In this document: piece after piece, positions 1-12,852 of the stretch
How the letters are laid out: each line of letters starts with the position of its first letter
How positions within the stretch are numbered: position 1 is the first letter of the stretch
Assembly: GCA_963556145.1 (NCBI GenBank)
Contig: OY744471.1
Coordinates: forward strand, 5,821,590 to 5,885,589
Direction of reading: 5' to 3'
Source: Hygrocybe punicea
Lineage: Eukaryota > Basidiomycota > Agaricomycetes > Agaricales > Hygrophoraceae
DNA length: 64,000 bases
Made by a program: the position numbers and the translations under genes
Notes under the pieces: model-generated
The model's database searches: none
Told to the model about the DNA's origin: nothing
The model's input: only the letters and a program-made list of their open reading frames with translations

Positions 1-2460
1 GTCGACAATGTCTTGTGAGGACCAGCAAATGATCCCCATACACCGGACAAATGCAGCAAACATCGCATATGAAGTCGTCGCGGTGTCGTCTGCCATCTTC
101 CCGAAATGAGTGAAACGGACTACGGCATCGTCAAACGCTTCAGCAAACGTGGTCATGCTTTTGACATTATCTGGGACACTATTCAGAATTTGATCCGCGT
201 AGTCTTTGGAGAAAAGCTCCTTTATAAAGGTCGTCAGCTTGCAACCTTTGCTGAAGATGGGTGTGGAATCGTCGGGGTGATCCTTTCGTATTGCACGCCT
301 ATATGCCTCCGAAATAAGCTGGCGAAAGACGACTTCCCCTCGCATTCCTTGATCTAATATCCCGCTGCTAAAATCGGCCCTGAGAATGTTTGCCATTACA
401 TTGGTGTCGGGGGATAACGTTTGAAACTCATCCATCTGGCGAGCCGCAGCCTCTGCAAGTATGGGCTCGGATGGATAACCAGAGCGAAAGTATTCGCGGT
501 CTTGCGGGATGGAAAACGCAGTCCGCATGTAGGTCGAGACAAGTTGAACTTCGCGACGGCGTGCTGCTTCACGTCGAGGTTCGAAATCGAGGTTTAACAG
601 GACATCCAACACAGCCGTCGATGCGACAGGTTGGAGTTCGGTGTGCTTTACCGAAATCTTGTGGTGGCATATCAACTTGGCGCGGGCAAGGTCGATAATC
701 GTAGGGAGGATTTCGCTTTTATGATTGGCGGCTCCAGCAAGGAGCGTCCAGAACCTGTAAGGTCCGAGAGCGTGAAGAACGTCCTAATATACATCACGTA
801 AACTCACATTGGACGACCAAACTGAGCCATGAATTCAATTTGGGACAAATCTTCCATCTTGAACACACCAGGTTTGATAGACAGTGCAGGAGAACAATCG
901 AAAGGGGTTTCTGTGATAGGCGCCTGCAGCGCATCTGCATTTTCGCGCGCCCGAGCGGATCTAGCCAGCGAACCCTGGGGAGCCAATTGACTAATATTGG
1001 AGCTTGTTGAGAGATAAATGACGAATATGGGCAAAGACAGGAAAGCATTGAAGCACGAGCATAGGGCATCATACATGTCCTTCCCGTCACGGTCATGCGG
1101 AACAGTCTTCTCCGCAAGAACATGAGCCTCATCAAAGTAGAGCATCACCTTGACGTGATCGTTCTTCAAGTCCTTCATGGATTCGCAGGAACTATCAATG
1201 GTTCGAAGCAATCGGGCGAGTTCGTCTTTCGCCGCCTCTGATACAGCGTATACTGAGGGAGGATCGACGATTCCCGCCGGCACTGGGTGTTTCTTTTGCA
1301 ACGTAATCTGACGGAATCATGGAGTGATAAATGCAATTCGTAGATAAAATACATACCAAGTCGTCGGCACCGCAGCTTTTGACAGCTGTGCCATACATCT
1401 TGCTGCGATTTTGACCTTGCTCGAGGTGCTCCCGCCATGTCTCTGCAAGCGCCACGTATGAGGGCTGCTTTTTTGAATACAGCACGGCCAGCTCATCTGA
1501 AACCACTTTGAATAGGTGCCCAAGGAGATGAAGATAGCGAGTTTTGGCTTCGCAAAGGTCGGCCGCCTGCCAGTCGAGATAATTGCGGATTTCATTGTCT
1601 GGAGGAGGATATGCCATATCTAATTTCTGCACGTAAGAATATGCAGCTTATAAATTGGAACAAATAGTGACCTTGGTTCTCGGCGTGGGCACGAAGATTG
1701 AAAGGGATGGTGAACACCAAGTTTGATTGCTCATGGACCATCCGCGATTTACCTGAGCCCGAACTTTGAAGAATGGCTACAGAGTTCGAATAAGGCTTCT
1801 CACGCGACATACGATTGATGTTGTCCAGCAGGAGACGATGATATGACCCAGCGTAATGTTGGTTCCAAGCGTTTGAGACCGCTAGCTCCTTGTTAACGCA
1901 AATAATCCAGAAAATAGACAATATAGCTACCTTGCTCTTAATATATCATTAACCACCGTTACTTCTCATGAACGCGAGCGATCACTTACGGTGAACCTCA
2001 GCATTTAACAACCTTGAAAGCCGACGGGGAGACGATGATCGCCGATGTGGAGGGCGGAGGATCTCTGTGTCAAGAGTCACAGGCCATTCTCAAATGGTGG
2101 AAAGGGTCACGCACTCAAGTTCCTGATCTCCTTGAACCTTTTCTCCTTCCAAACCTCTTTGAGCAATGTCTCCAAATCGGAGTGTTTGCGCAACAGAGCT
2201 TTCGCACCTGGATTCTCCTTGTACTTTGGATCAAGTAGTCCCTCCGAGGTCGATACGATGGTGGCGAGAAGAAATGCTGGAACTGGTTCATCGACTGTTT
2301 CAAGAACTGACCCGTCCATGCGAGAATGAGTGGCATCATCGACGTCGTTGGGTACAATTTCGAGAGCCATGTCAAGTTTGCGGCGAGTGGCGGGAGATTC
2401 GGTCAATTCAGATCCGATGTGTGGTGTTGCGCGCTTTCGTTGATTAGACTGGGCATTCAT
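1..2460 (-). CDS. P-loop NTPase of an agaricomycete multicopy (Crinkler-like) family, 3' partial
   Basis: The gene runs right to left and leaves the window at position 1, so its C-terminus is missing. The start chosen is the ATG at 2460 (MNAQSNQRKR); 2469 is an alternative. Exons read in order: a 5' exon ending near 2110, an exon around 1670-1900 with a Walker A-type loop (SSGSGKSRMVHE) followed by FTIPFNLR, an exon 1380-1630, an exon 805-1310 with a Walker B-type segment (VMLYFDEAH), and a last exon from about 760 to the edge. A paralogue with the same exon order lies at 55083-58435. P-loop modules of this kind occur in large agaricomycete families and resemble the NTPase part of Crinkler-type proteins; that link is from memory and tentative. 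No clear lesion is visible. The substrate and cellular role are unknown. Confidence 0.7.
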
Positions 2461-2494
2461 AGCTAACACGTCACGTGTATCGCGTTGCGCAACT

Positions 2495-2540
2495 GAAGGG
2501 TTTTCCCGATGAGGAAAACCCTTCGTATGACCAAATTTTC
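2495..2540 (+). repeat. Conserved terminal-hairpin repeat, copy 1
   Basis: Two 12-bp arms (GAAGGGTTTTCC and its complement) flank a 6-nt loop at 2495-2524, followed by a conserved 16-nt tail (CGTATGACCAAATTTT). The same 46 bp recurs at 52906-52951 in the same orientation with one tail mismatch. Similarity stops abruptly at the left edge of the hairpin in both copies. It lies just upstream of the NTPase gene start at 2460. A hairpin at an element boundary is typical of rolling-circle (Helitron-like) ends, but no CTRR end is seen. Confidence 0.6.
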
Positions 2541-2832
2541 AGATAGGTAACGCGTGGATCGAGCACAATAAAAGTCAGAGTAAAAGATTTTCATTACTAC
2601 TAGACAAATAGTACTATTACACTTGAACATTTGAACTCAAACTACACCTCCCAACCGGACGAGCTATTGTCCTCAATGGCGATATTTTTTACTCTCCCAC
2701 TGCTCGCGCGATATCGACGCTCCACCGCCACCACCCGATCACCGTGACCGTCATGTATCCAACATTTTCTTACCCACATCTCGAGTCCATCATTTCCACC
2801 GACCTCAGTGGTGGACGGCTCTTTTTGGATTC

Positions 2833-3478
2833 ATGAGCTTCTTACCGCTCAAACCATCCTTTATTGGGTACCCGTTCGACCACCTCGCACATATACCTCC
2901 CCTCGAGAAAGATAAGGACGGATTTTTCCTCAAGCCAGCGCTTGTAGAAAGTTGGGTGCGGCTGGAGCAGATGCTCGCCCGAGCAACCTGCCTATTGAAT
3001 ATCCGTTACCAGGTCACTCTACTTCGCCCATTCTACCCGTGCGCATGAGGTTGCCGCTTTCACTACAAGAATCCCAACATAGCCCGGCAACGAGCGGTGC
3101 TCTCCCGAGACTGGTTTGTGGTATGGATGACCATCCTTTCCTACCTAGCCGCAGTGGGACGCAATCATGCCGACGCAACCGGCCACGTCGTCCCGGGATG
3201 GTTCACAATCTTGGCTGACGCCGAGTGTGACGTCTGAATCGTGCTCGTAGACCACCTATCAAAAGCGCCCAGGTGTTTGAGTGGATCGAGAACGATGACG
3301 ACCCTCCGCAGCTGGTGCGCACGGCGGTGCTTAAGAATGCGAGGGAGGACACACTGAGTAACTACGGCGACCAGCAGAAGTGATACGATCCTTTCTGGAA
3401 CGAATGGGATTGCTGCGAGGCATTTGGGCCTCCAGCCGAGGACGGGGGACCCCATTTTTGGGACGTCAACTCGAACCC
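2833..3478 (+). pseudogene. Decayed copy of the transposon-associated gene family also present at 6630-9266
   Basis: The reading begins MSFLPLKPSFIGYPFDHLAH and continues, with frame changes, into blocks recognisable in the intact relative at 6630-9266 (minus): a tract near 3095-3130 reading AVLSRDWFVVWMTIL parallels AMLSRDAFIPLMAL of the relative, and FWNEWDCCEAFGPPAED near 3390-3445 parallels EREWDICTEFAPDA. At least one in-frame stop near 3230 and several shifts separate the blocks, so the copy is dead. It joins VPS9 gene sequence at about 3480. The function of the family is unknown. Confidence 0.55.
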
Positions 3479-5300
3479 GGTAATGAGGACGAGGCTTACC
3501 AAGAGCAACGCATACAGGAGAAAATGGCAAGTGAAGCAAAAATTCGGAGCACTTTAGAGACTGTGGAACGTACAGTGTGTTCTTATTCTACGATAGGCAA
3601 GTAGGTCCAAATCCAAACTCCTCTGTGGTTGATCCTTATTTTTGCATTGTATCATAGAATATACCTTCAATCTACGTCGGATGATGCATCCCACGACGAA
3701 ACATGTAGCCGCACTCAACATGCTCGACCTCACACTTGAGCACCTTGATGTTCATGTCGGCGACGCAGGTCCGGAGCTGGATCGCGTTGTCAAGGCCTGC
3801 GGCCGCAGTGAGTGCTGGCCAATTACCCTGGTGTCACGGAGTTGACGATTCATTGCATTTTTCAAGTGTTGAACCAATTGGATTCGTTGCTGCCTAGTCC
3901 TGCGGACAAGGCAGCGATTCTTGTAGCAGCACACAAGGTCGTTGTGGGTAAGCAATGAGACACGTCTATTCCCATATTCGCAACCTGAATATTGGGATCT
4001 ATAGACGGTCTTTCAAAGCTTTCGACAATTCGACTCAAGTCTGAAGCTGTGTCTGAGAAGAACCAGAATGGCTCAGGCACGGTGAATGCGTCTCCTGTGT
4101 CCAAGGCACCACATCCTTCTCAACTGAACTGGCTTGTGGATATGCCCATAATAAATCCTCCTTCCGATTTAGCATCACCCCCTGGTCCAATTCCTGGATT
4201 AGTAGTTCCAGAGGACGACAATATAAGTTCGACGTCGTCAAGTGTGCCAGATGAACACGATAGACAGCATTCAACACCAGGATCGCCGCCTCTCGCTCCT
4301 CGCTCCCACTCACCCTCCGCGAATTCCAACCCCATATCCGGCGATATACTCCTTCCACTGATCATTTACTCCGTAGTCAAAGCTAATCCTCACCACCTCG
4401 TATCCCATCTGCTTTACACCCAACGATTCAGGAACCAATCTGTAGGCGGCGAGGAGAGCTATTGCCTCATCAATCTAATGGCCGTAGCGGAGTTTCTGGA
4501 GAATGTCGACCTCGCAGCGCTCGGTCTGGTTGATAGTGAAAATAAAGTCCTGAGGTTCGTTCGCATTTGCACCGGGGAAGATGACTGGCTTACGGTGAAC
4601 CCTCCCTAGCGCAGCCGCATTGACCCCGATACTACTCAATCTTTCCCCAATCAAGACCGAAACTCCTTCACCGGCGCAAGACGGTCTACCCGGCAGCTTG
4701 CGAGGGCGTGTGGAACAACAGGTGGATGCCATCGCAGGTTCCGCGAACAAAGTGATATCAGGCGTTGTAGACTCGTTTGGCATGTTGCGTTTGTTGTTGC
4801 CAAGGCAGGCGGGCAGCCCCGATCCCACGAGTCCTCCTGAGACCGCGTTCCAGAGCTCGGCACCTTGGAATGTCAATTCACCGCAATTTGGCCTCCTTCA
4901 ACGTGAAAGTGGCTTCTCGATCGCTTCTATAGCGGCGTCGTTGCATGGCGCTGGCGGTAGGACACACTTGAAGTCTATTCACAGTGTCATGGAGGAAACC
5001 GGGCAGCCGCTTCTGGCGGTCTCGCGCCCCTCGTCGGCAAGGAGCGAGCGTACACACGAAGACCCAGACACGTCTGCTGATAAGAACGATGAGGGGGGAG
5101 AGGGGCAGAAAGGCGGGGAAAACGACTTGGGTAGTGTCGATGATGGTGGAGATCATGATACCAGAAGTCTTCACAGCTTTGATGAACGGGAAGAGTCGCG
5201 ATCGTAAAGACGCCAGCACTCGAAAAAGCTTGTCAGACCGCCTCGCGAATATGTCTGGGTTGGCACGATTACAATATAAAGAACAGGAAACATCATTCAT
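3479..5300 (+). pseudogene. VPS9: VPS9-domain Rab5-type GEF gene fragment, frameshifted and truncated
   Basis: VPS9-domain proteins activate Rab5/Vps21 GTPases on endosomes. The exon at about 3990-4555 encodes the C-terminal half of the domain (LLPLIIYSVVKANPHHLVSH, then GGEESYCLINLMAVAEFLEN). It joins the next exon through an intron at about 4557-4609 (GTTCGT..CTAG), giving VLSAAALTPI and then RGRVEQQVDAIAGSANKV. Upstream pieces (KIRSTLETVERTVC; SDDASHDE; VAALNMLDLTLEHLD) lie in different frames, with a shift near 3700. Near 5195 the tail shifts frame again into RKSLSDRLANMSGLARL. The 5' part of the gene is missing, and the 3' end stops at the inverted repeat that begins at 5301. Several lesions and the missing N-terminus make it a pseudogene. 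The family assignment is firm. Confidence 0.8.
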
Positions 5301-5754
5301 ACATCAGGAGTTTCAACATTTAGTCAGGATCTAAAGTTATTTCTAAAGTTAGCGGCAAAATATAATCTTTAGATTTTCATTTAGGCCAAGTCTAAATATT
5401 GAATTTAAGTCACTGATAAAGGATTGTCTAAATTAATAATAAAAATTCATCTTTAGATTAGTCCTGCAATCAAAATAATTATCAGTGCTAAATTGTGAAG
5501 GGAAGGTGTATTTTAGTTTCGAGTTTAATAACATTTGCTAGTCCAAATTTAGGCATCACTTAAAGGTAGGCCGGAATTAGAACTTTTGGTAGGGCTTTGG
5601 TAGGGTCAAAATAATAAATTTAATGGATATCAAAATATATGATTTCGGCAGTTATCAAAATTCAAAATTTTCTGTCAGAACTAAAGTTATTGCACGCTCG
5701 TCGCCCGCCCATCGCCCGCCCATCACCCAGCCATTGCCCAACCGTCGCCCACTC
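5301..5754 (+). repeat. Outer terminal inverted repeat, left arm
   Basis: This arm matches 22548-23012 in reverse complement with only scattered differences. It starts ACATCAGGAGTTTC, is AT-rich, and contains many scattered TCTAAA/TTTAGA motifs, like a transposase-binding subterminal array. The inner end is a short GC-rich run of CGCCCGCCCAT units: two here and three in the right arm, which accounts for the length difference. Confidence 0.85.
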
Positions 5755-6309
5755 ACTATTGCCAACATGGGGCCACAAATGCCTGTGGGTAGGATTACAG
5801 GTTGTTAGGGATGAGGCGGCGGATCTGACGCCAGAACAGAGTCAGGTACACGCTAAAGCGGTGGGATCGCTGTTCAGGGTTAGAAGTGACGAGGACGGCG
5901 GACCTTCTGCCCTTGATCCCCTTGCCCTGCTCCTCCTGAGCAACACACCTCCTTTTACAGGTAGCTTTTAGCGTACCCGGATGCGACGGAAGAGTGATTA
6001 GCGTGTATCTCAATATAGCAATGGGTGGAGGAGGGAGCGCCGGCTGACCAATGCTGAGCGTCTCCTCTGGAAGCCCAAGTGTTACGCTATTACCATGGCC
6101 TGGGCTGTCACGCCGTGCACGATTTACAACGGTAGATTTTGCCAGGCCTTTCAGAGTGACGTCAGGCAGAAGACTCAGGGGGATCTGCTTAACGGCACAG
6201 GTGAGGAAGGAGAGCAGATGGTGACAATGGGAGTGACCTGACCCACGAGATCAGGCGAACGATGGGGATCATGATCGGGGGCGACCGAGTCATCAAAGAG
6301 CCTCTCTTG

Positions 6310-6500
6310 CGGTTCTCAACGGTTGAGTCGCAGTCGTGGACACCTACTCGTCACCCTCTCAACAGCTGAGCCGCAGAGAACTTACCTGGCGCCCCGTTTT
6401 CTCATCGGCTCTCTCAACGGTCACCTGACATCCCTTCTTTCTCCATCGGCACCCTCTGATCAACAGCTCAGCTGTAGAGAACTCACTGTCGGTACCTTTA
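6310..6500 (-). repeat. Subterminal dyad repeats, left cluster
   Basis: Several copies of CTCAACGGCTGAGCC / CTCAACAGCTGAGCC followed by GAGAACTTACCTGGCGCC occur between 6310 and 6490. The same unit in the opposite orientation is repeated in 16580-17060 and 21360-21570, and again near 22510. Its core ACGGCT-C-AGCCGT is a perfect 6+6 dyad. I infer transposase-binding subterminal repeats. Positions 5755-6300, between the inverted repeat and this cluster, show no supported gene. Confidence 0.55.
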
Positions 6501-6629
6501 CTCCATTGTTGTTTGCAGATATACGTGTCGGGCGGAATGTTTTGTAATATTATTCATAATATATACATAAAGGGGGGGCGGGGTCGGCATTGCAATGACA
6601 ATGATGAAGAGCAGCCATCGAGACACACA

Positions 6630-9266
6630 CTAAGGAAAAACATGCCCTTTGAGAAATCGGCTCGCTGCATCCTCAAGTTTCTTGGCCAATCGAAGCGATC
6701 TTCCATGCCTCGGAAGCGTCTCGTACCACTTCGCGGCAATCCTACACGATGCTGTGTTCAGTCGGATGAGTTCGAGACGTGTCTGGAACCAGTCTTCGGC
6801 AGCGGGACACCAGTAGCCAACGTTGAAAAGGCTCTTCTGCCACGTTGAGTGTTTTGGCCACCAAGAGAGATGGGAGACCTGCTTGCCCGATCCTATGTCA
6901 TAGTTAGTATATGGCGGACTAAGTTAGAAAGAATAACTACCAGTATACACCCTGTATACGCCACAGATGAGATCAAGCTCGTCCTCATCGAGGCAGTCGT
7001 CAATGAAGATATTGTCCGAAGAACGAAAATGGAACACTTGTCCCCGTGCGAGGGCTGCATCAGAGGGACCAGTGAGGATGCACCCGGGGCTGACGAACTC
7101 CATCGCGAGGCGCCAGATAATACCGCCCTTGAGAATGGCCGCACGTGCATGGGAAGAACGGAGGAAAGTGTCTCGAGCCGCTTTGTAAGCCGCATAATCA
7201 GCAGCATCAGGCTGATAGCCTATTGCGCACACACCGAGAGAAACGGGAAAGAGCGGAGGGTCGTGAATTGCTGAGTGTGGGGGGCAAGGGAGGAGGGTGT
7301 TGAAGGGGATGCCTCGTGCTGAAAGAAAATGGACAACATCTATGATACCCGTCATGCATGAGCGAGCGCACTGCAGCGCAGTGACTGGACTGTCCACTGC
7401 GAGCAGCCAGTCGATACTTTCGGCACCTTCGGCACCGTTTGCAGCATGAAGGAAATATATTCTCTGTGAGTTGCTCGTTTCGTGTGACTCAATTGCGACG
7501 TAATGGTCTAGTCTTTCGTGTAGCGGATAGAGACTCGACGAGCTCAGGTCCCATGGCAAGGGCGGGGGCACATCCACTGGGTCATTACTGATAAAACGTG
7601 CGACGAAGGAAGCTATCGGGCCTTTGTATGCATCAGCTACCTGAGAGTGAGCATCCTGTAAAACGTTGAGGGTTCGCTCCCACTCAGCAACCGATGCCGG
7701 AGGACCCTCGAAGGGGATGGTGCCAGCTTCCCAATCAAATCCAGTGCGCTCATAAAGATTGGCGTCGAGGGAGTTTCCAAAATTTGGAGCTGCCGCGGGG
7801 GTGTGGCGGTCGCCGACGCCATGGATGGAGAAGATATCTCGATGCCAGTGTTCAGCGGGAAGCGAAGCCGCGGCCACAGGTATCGTTTGACTCTCCGAGT
7901 GCTCGGTGTCCATGGGACCAGTAGGTTGCATCAGCTCTCCTTCTTCCAAAGGATCATCGTATTCATCATTACCGAACGGGTCCTCGTAATCCACCGCATC
8001 AGGGGCGAATTCGGTGCAGATGTCCCATTCCCTCTCGAAGGCGTTGTACCGCATATGCTCCGTTGACCTGTCTTCCCACAGATCCTCTATCTCTCGGTGG
8101 TTGACTCTCGTTCTCATGCGAAAGCCATCCACGTCCAACCAATGGAAGATGGCGGCCCCTCTCTTGCCTGGCGCACGGAAGTGCTCGCTTTCCTTCTGCC
8201 GAGCTAGGCGAGATGCCCTTTCTTGTTCAGTCTCCAAGGCGGCAACTTTCTCGTGGCGGGCTGTTTGCCGAACGAAAAATTCCTGCCACGTTTCCCCACG
8301 CTTTTGGCAGGAACCCAGGCTTGGCTGGGGAAGTTGTTGAGCCAGTGGAGGTGTCGTATTGTTAGGACCTGAGGGCGGCTGAGGGCTCCCTTCGGTAAAG
8401 GGCACAGCAGCCGACGCTAGTCGCTCTTCCCACTGCTGCTGGATCGCAGCCTGGACCTGTGCGTTGTTCGGTAAATATTTCTGTGCCTCGGGTTGGGGCG
8501 ATTCATGTAAGGGCTTGTCGAGGGTGCTCCAGACGATCCATACTGGGATGCCGACCCTTATGAGTCTTGGCAAATGGATTAGCCATTTGCACGTCTGTAT
8601 GTGTATGACTGTGCCAACTCTTGGATTGGCCTCATCGAACTGAGCAATTGGCGAGTCCTGCAGTTGCCGAACCCACTCGGGGTGGATTTTGGTATCTTTG
8701 ACGAGTATTTTCACCCATGAGGGATCATCTCCGTATGGAACATCCTCAAAGGTGTGGTGCGAGATGGACATCGAGCATAACGCCATGAGAGGGATGAAAG
8801 CGTCGCGAGATAGCATAGCACACTTCCTGGCAGTGTGTTCACGTTTATGGGAGTGGGAATAGCCGTATGTGCGAGGTATGGGGAAATGCTTGAAGTCGAG
8901 AGGGTAAAACCCACCAGGCGCTGTGCTCATTAGTTCCCGGGCAACCAGATGCAAGGAGTTCTCTAGGTCGCTCCACTTCTCACGAACTACAGCTGCCAGT
9001 TGGAACTCATTACGAACACGTTCGAGAGGAATTGATTTGTAGTCGTAGACTAGGCGCTGTAGTAATGGGTGATTGAATCGTATTGAGCGAGGCGCAAATG
9101 CCAGTTGCGGGAAGTCGTTGCAAGCCCAATTCAACTGGAAGCACCACTTTGGGTCGGGATCATCACATTCGAAGAATTGGTGGTTGGGGAAGTTCGTTAA
9201 CGGTCCGGCATTCGGAGAAGTAATGACATAATTGTCAATGAGGAAAGTGGTAAGTGGGGAATTCAT
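6630..9266 (-). CDS. Large transposon-associated protein of unknown function (cargo gene A)
   Basis: The gene reads right to left from ATG 9266 (MNSPLTTFLIDNYV) as one exon of about 770 codons. An intron at roughly 6895-6950 follows, then a last exon (SWWPKHSTWQKSLFNVGYW..) ending at the stop at 6630, for about 860 residues in total. No enzyme motif is visible. The middle is rich in Q, E and charged residues (QEFFVRQTARHEKVAALETEQERASR), and acidic stretches near residue 440 (GNDEYDDPLEEGEL) resemble the decayed relative at 2833-3478. From memory this family is widespread and multicopy in Agaricomycetes with no assigned role. The frame is open over its whole length, so it may still be expressed. 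Its place between the left inverted repeat and the internal repeat arm makes it part of the composite element. Confidence 0.7.
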
Positions 9267-9499
9267 CTGGAAAGCTTGTGAGTTAGATGGAGTCTTGCAG
9301 TACGGCCAGAAAAACTACTGACCTCTTTACAGGCCAAGCAAACGGGGGAGGGGAAGGCGGACAAGGTGGACAATGAAGGCGGAAGAGATCGATGGGATTA
9401 AGGGGTCGATGGGGATGGCAGATGGGTGATCACGAAGGTAGGGGACCAGGAGGACCAAAAGGTAAGCTTGCTCGTACTTTGTACGGGCGAACGATGGCA

Positions 9500-10539
9500 G
9501 AGACCAGATGCGATGGGAGTGACCTGAACCAGTAGGGGACCACGAGGGAACCAGGAAGGGGACCAGGTAGGTGACCACGAGGAAGACCAAAGGTAAGCTC
9601 GCTAGTACTATGTACGGGCGAACGAGGGGACCTAGGAAGGGTAGTTGCTTGCTGGTACTTTGTACTGGCGAACGTTGAAGAAAAAAACATGACTAAGTCA
9701 GAAAACAATATGACTAAACTGACGCGTCAACAGGGACAAACATCCCAGCTCCTCACGACTGAGTCGTCAAAGAGCTCTCATCCAGTTCTCAATGGCTGAG
9801 CCGTAGAGAACTTACCTGGCACCCGCCCATCTCCTCACCGTCGTCGTGTCGTACCTGGCGCTCCCATCTCATTATCGGCACTCTCAGCGGCTGAGCCATA
9901 GAGAATTCTGGGCGCTCCCGTCTCCTCACCGTCGTGGACTCCTCATCGTCGCCCTCTCAACGGCTGAGCCACAGAGAACTTACCTGGCACCTTGTCTACC
10001 CGGCGCTCCCATTTCCTCATTGGCAGGCACTCGCTCAATACCCCACCTGGCACCCCTCCTTCTTCATCGTCACCTCTCCATGGCTGAGCCGTAGAGAGCT
10101 TACCTGGTGCTTCCATCTCGACCTTAATGGCAGCGCTTTGGTTCCACTGTCCTGGCGCTCCCATCTCCTCATCGGCACTCTCAGCAGCTGAGCCGTAGAG
10201 AACTTATCTGGCGCTCCCATCTCCTCATCGGCCTCTCAACAGCCGCGCCACGCCGCGTTTCCATCAGTTCAGCTTAATCGCACCCTTTTCAATTTCATGA
10301 CCATTTCCGTCCTGCGGAATACATTATTCCACCACACTATGTACAGTATTATTCGACCACATTATGTACAGTATTATTCAACCATCAGTTCCCTCCATAC
10401 AAATTTCATCCTTGCTGGTTTCAGCACGCGTATAATATACTTGTCTGTCTGCCGGACGAGCCAGTTCTCATTGTAAAAGCAAGCGGGTAGCTCACAAACG
10501 GGATCGCGAACACTGACAGTGTTCCTACCGTCCCTTATC
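9500..10539 (-). repeat. Internal 1,040-bp inverted repeat, left arm
   Basis: This arm is nearly identical, in reverse complement, to 16302-17341. It contains about seven dyad-repeat units (core ACGGCTCAGCCGT) and, at its inner end (10374-10539), the last coding bases of cargo gene B. Its mirror carries the same gene-B tail right after cargo gene D. The arm appears to be a duplicated copy of the sequence upstream of the CACTA transposase. Confidence 0.85.
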
Positions 10540-12721
10540 CTGCAACACGGTTTAGCACCCCTGTGGGATTGCGTTCTTGCAATCCTTTGGTACTCGTCAT
10601 CAATGATCCTCATCTCGAGGTCCATGTTGCGTCACCAATGCATGGTCGTTGGGCGATATGCAATCTCGAGATCGTCATCGTCGGCGTCGCTGTCTTCTGA
10701 ACTCATCCCGTCTTCTCCCAAATTTTCCATCACTGACTTTAACCACTCCCAATTGTCGACATCTGGTGCCTCCTCCTGTTCTTTGCAACCGATGGTCTCC
10801 TTTATGATAGTTAGCCGACGATTGAATTTTTGGGGGCGATTGTTTAGCTTGTTTTTTGTTGAAGATTTCCGCAGATGCACCGCAACACGTCGTTCTCTCC
10901 TCCTAGCAAACTTCAACTGCTTATCCTTGTGTGCGATTATTCGACCTTCCACTTGTGCCGGAGTTTCCAGTGTATCCGTATCTGTCAGCTTTGGCTGACC
11001 GAGCCTCCAGGCGGCCCTCACCCGCTTGTATCTACCTTGCAGAATGTCGTGAAAGTAGGCCGTTGACCTTTCCGGCAACCGAAGTCCTGATTTCCTACAA
11101 GCTTTTCTCATCTTCTTCACCAAGATGTCCAAGATGGCAGCGTTCCATTCGCTGTTGGGACCAGCCCTCATGTCGAAATGGAGGTCCTTCAAATCAGGCT
11201 CTGCTCTTCCTTCCTTGTGCGCGTGAACAATTGCAGGGGTCGCAGACCTTTGTCCCATAAAGTCATCGTCGCCATCGACTTTGAAAACTTCCTTGAAAAC
11301 TTGGCGGGATATATCCTGTTCAGAGGTCCGTCAATCAATAGCGCAGAATGCGACACACATGCACTCACCAAAAAAATTGACGGGATTTCGGCAGTCTCTG
11401 CCTCCTTTATCGCCAGGACATCCTGATCAACGTTCGATTTTCGTCCTCGGCGCCTGGTAGTCTGTTTTGGTGGCCCGCAGGCGGCTTGCTGCAGTATTAA
11501 TCGCAGCATGTCGAGGGCTTCTTCTCCTTTATGCTTCTGTCGTCTAGACGCCTTTGACCTATGGGGATACTTTCCTTTGCCCATTGTGCGTCCATTATCC
11601 TCACTCGATTCACCTTCTGTTTCCTCACTAGTTGAAGATGCAGTAGTATCCGACTTGGCGTTGCTCTCGCTTCCTGTGTCTGACGATTCAGAGTCCATTG
11701 TCTAGCATGCCATAAACTTTCTTGCATCGACAGGCAAATATCCAGCCGACGCACCTGTTCACGATTTCTTAGCACGGGAGTCCCTGAGCGGTTCTTGTGT
11801 TTTGATCGCAGTTCTGCCATAAATTTGCTGGTGGATGGAGTTGCTGCTCTGGATTTCGGTTTCTTGCTCACGTATGCTGGTCCCTTCGGTGTTTTCTTTG
11901 ATTCACTCGCCTCCGGTGGATCACGGACGGGTTGCTGCATCTTGTTGGACCATCGGGCTTCCATAGCTGCGATTTCTTGCTCTTTCTCGGCCTGAGGGGT
12001 GTCATTCTAAATATGATGACTTATCACAATAATACACACCAGCGAGCGTCTCAACATCATGTCAACTTCTTTCCGGTGCGCTTCCTCCCTTGCTTGGACT
12101 CTCGCATTCAACTCCATCATAAGAGCTTCAAATCGTATTTCATATTCGTGGCGAGTTGCTTCTTCCTTTTCTTGCGCAAATTTCTCTAATTCCTTCAATC
12201 TCGTCTCCAGTTTTGCCTCCATGTGTTGGACAGTGGTTTGATTCTTTAAACGAGTGAGTAAATTACACTTAGGACTTGTCGGGGACGAACCTTCTGTCTC
12301 AGTTTCCAGATTCTATACTGAGAGAACTCTAGCTGCTCTCGGAGATACTTCTCATCACGTGAGTATCTATCATCCTGTTTTTCCACGATTTGACGTTTAT
12401 GCTGAATGCTATGATTAGTTTCGATGCTCCTTGAGATATTTGCCGCCAACGTACAGGACTGACAGTCTGATCATTCATCCGTACCAGCGTGAAGTTGTTG
12501 TCGTTCATCTCCTCATCCTCGTCATCGAAGCGGTCTTCTACTCCCAGGACCGGAGCATTTGTTGTCACCGAAACGTCCATCTCCACACCTGAAGCAGCCG
12601 GTGCTTCTTGACCGGAGGGAACTGAGTGAGGATCGGAGGGAACTGAGTGAGGATCAGAGGGAACTGAGTGAGGATAGAAAGATGTGCCGTGAAGTTCTCC
12701 TGGACTCAGTCCATGAGACAT
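10374..12721 (-). CDS. Transposon-associated coiled-coil/acidic protein of unknown function (cargo gene B)
   Basis: Multi-exon gene, read right to left. It starts at ATG 12721 (MSHGLSPGELHG) with three PHSVPSD heptads at once. A charged, probably coiled-coil stretch follows (MEAKLETRLKELEKFAQEKEEA near 12220), then a basic, serine-rich middle (KPKSRAATPSTSKFMAELRSK), an acidic serine run (DSESSDTGSESNAKSD) and a conserved block (FDMRAGPNSEWNAAILDILVKK to MSSEDSDADDDDLE). An in-frame TGA after TTMHW (about 10629-10631) precedes a further conserved block ending RMKFVWRELMVE at 10374. The TGA is either a nonsense mutation or the true end. From memory this layout belongs to an agaricomycete mobile-element-linked family; no biochemical role is known. 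The last 166 bases fall in the internal repeat arm. Confidence 0.6.
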
Positions 12722-12852
12722 GGTGTCGGGGTGTGGGATGGAGAAAGAAGACGATCGTCGGTCGGAAGGCTTTTAAGACTAATGTAATTCTTGTTGAAAA
12801 CAATAATTATTGAGGCATCTTCGACAATGACTCACTGACGCTCCGGTCGTGG

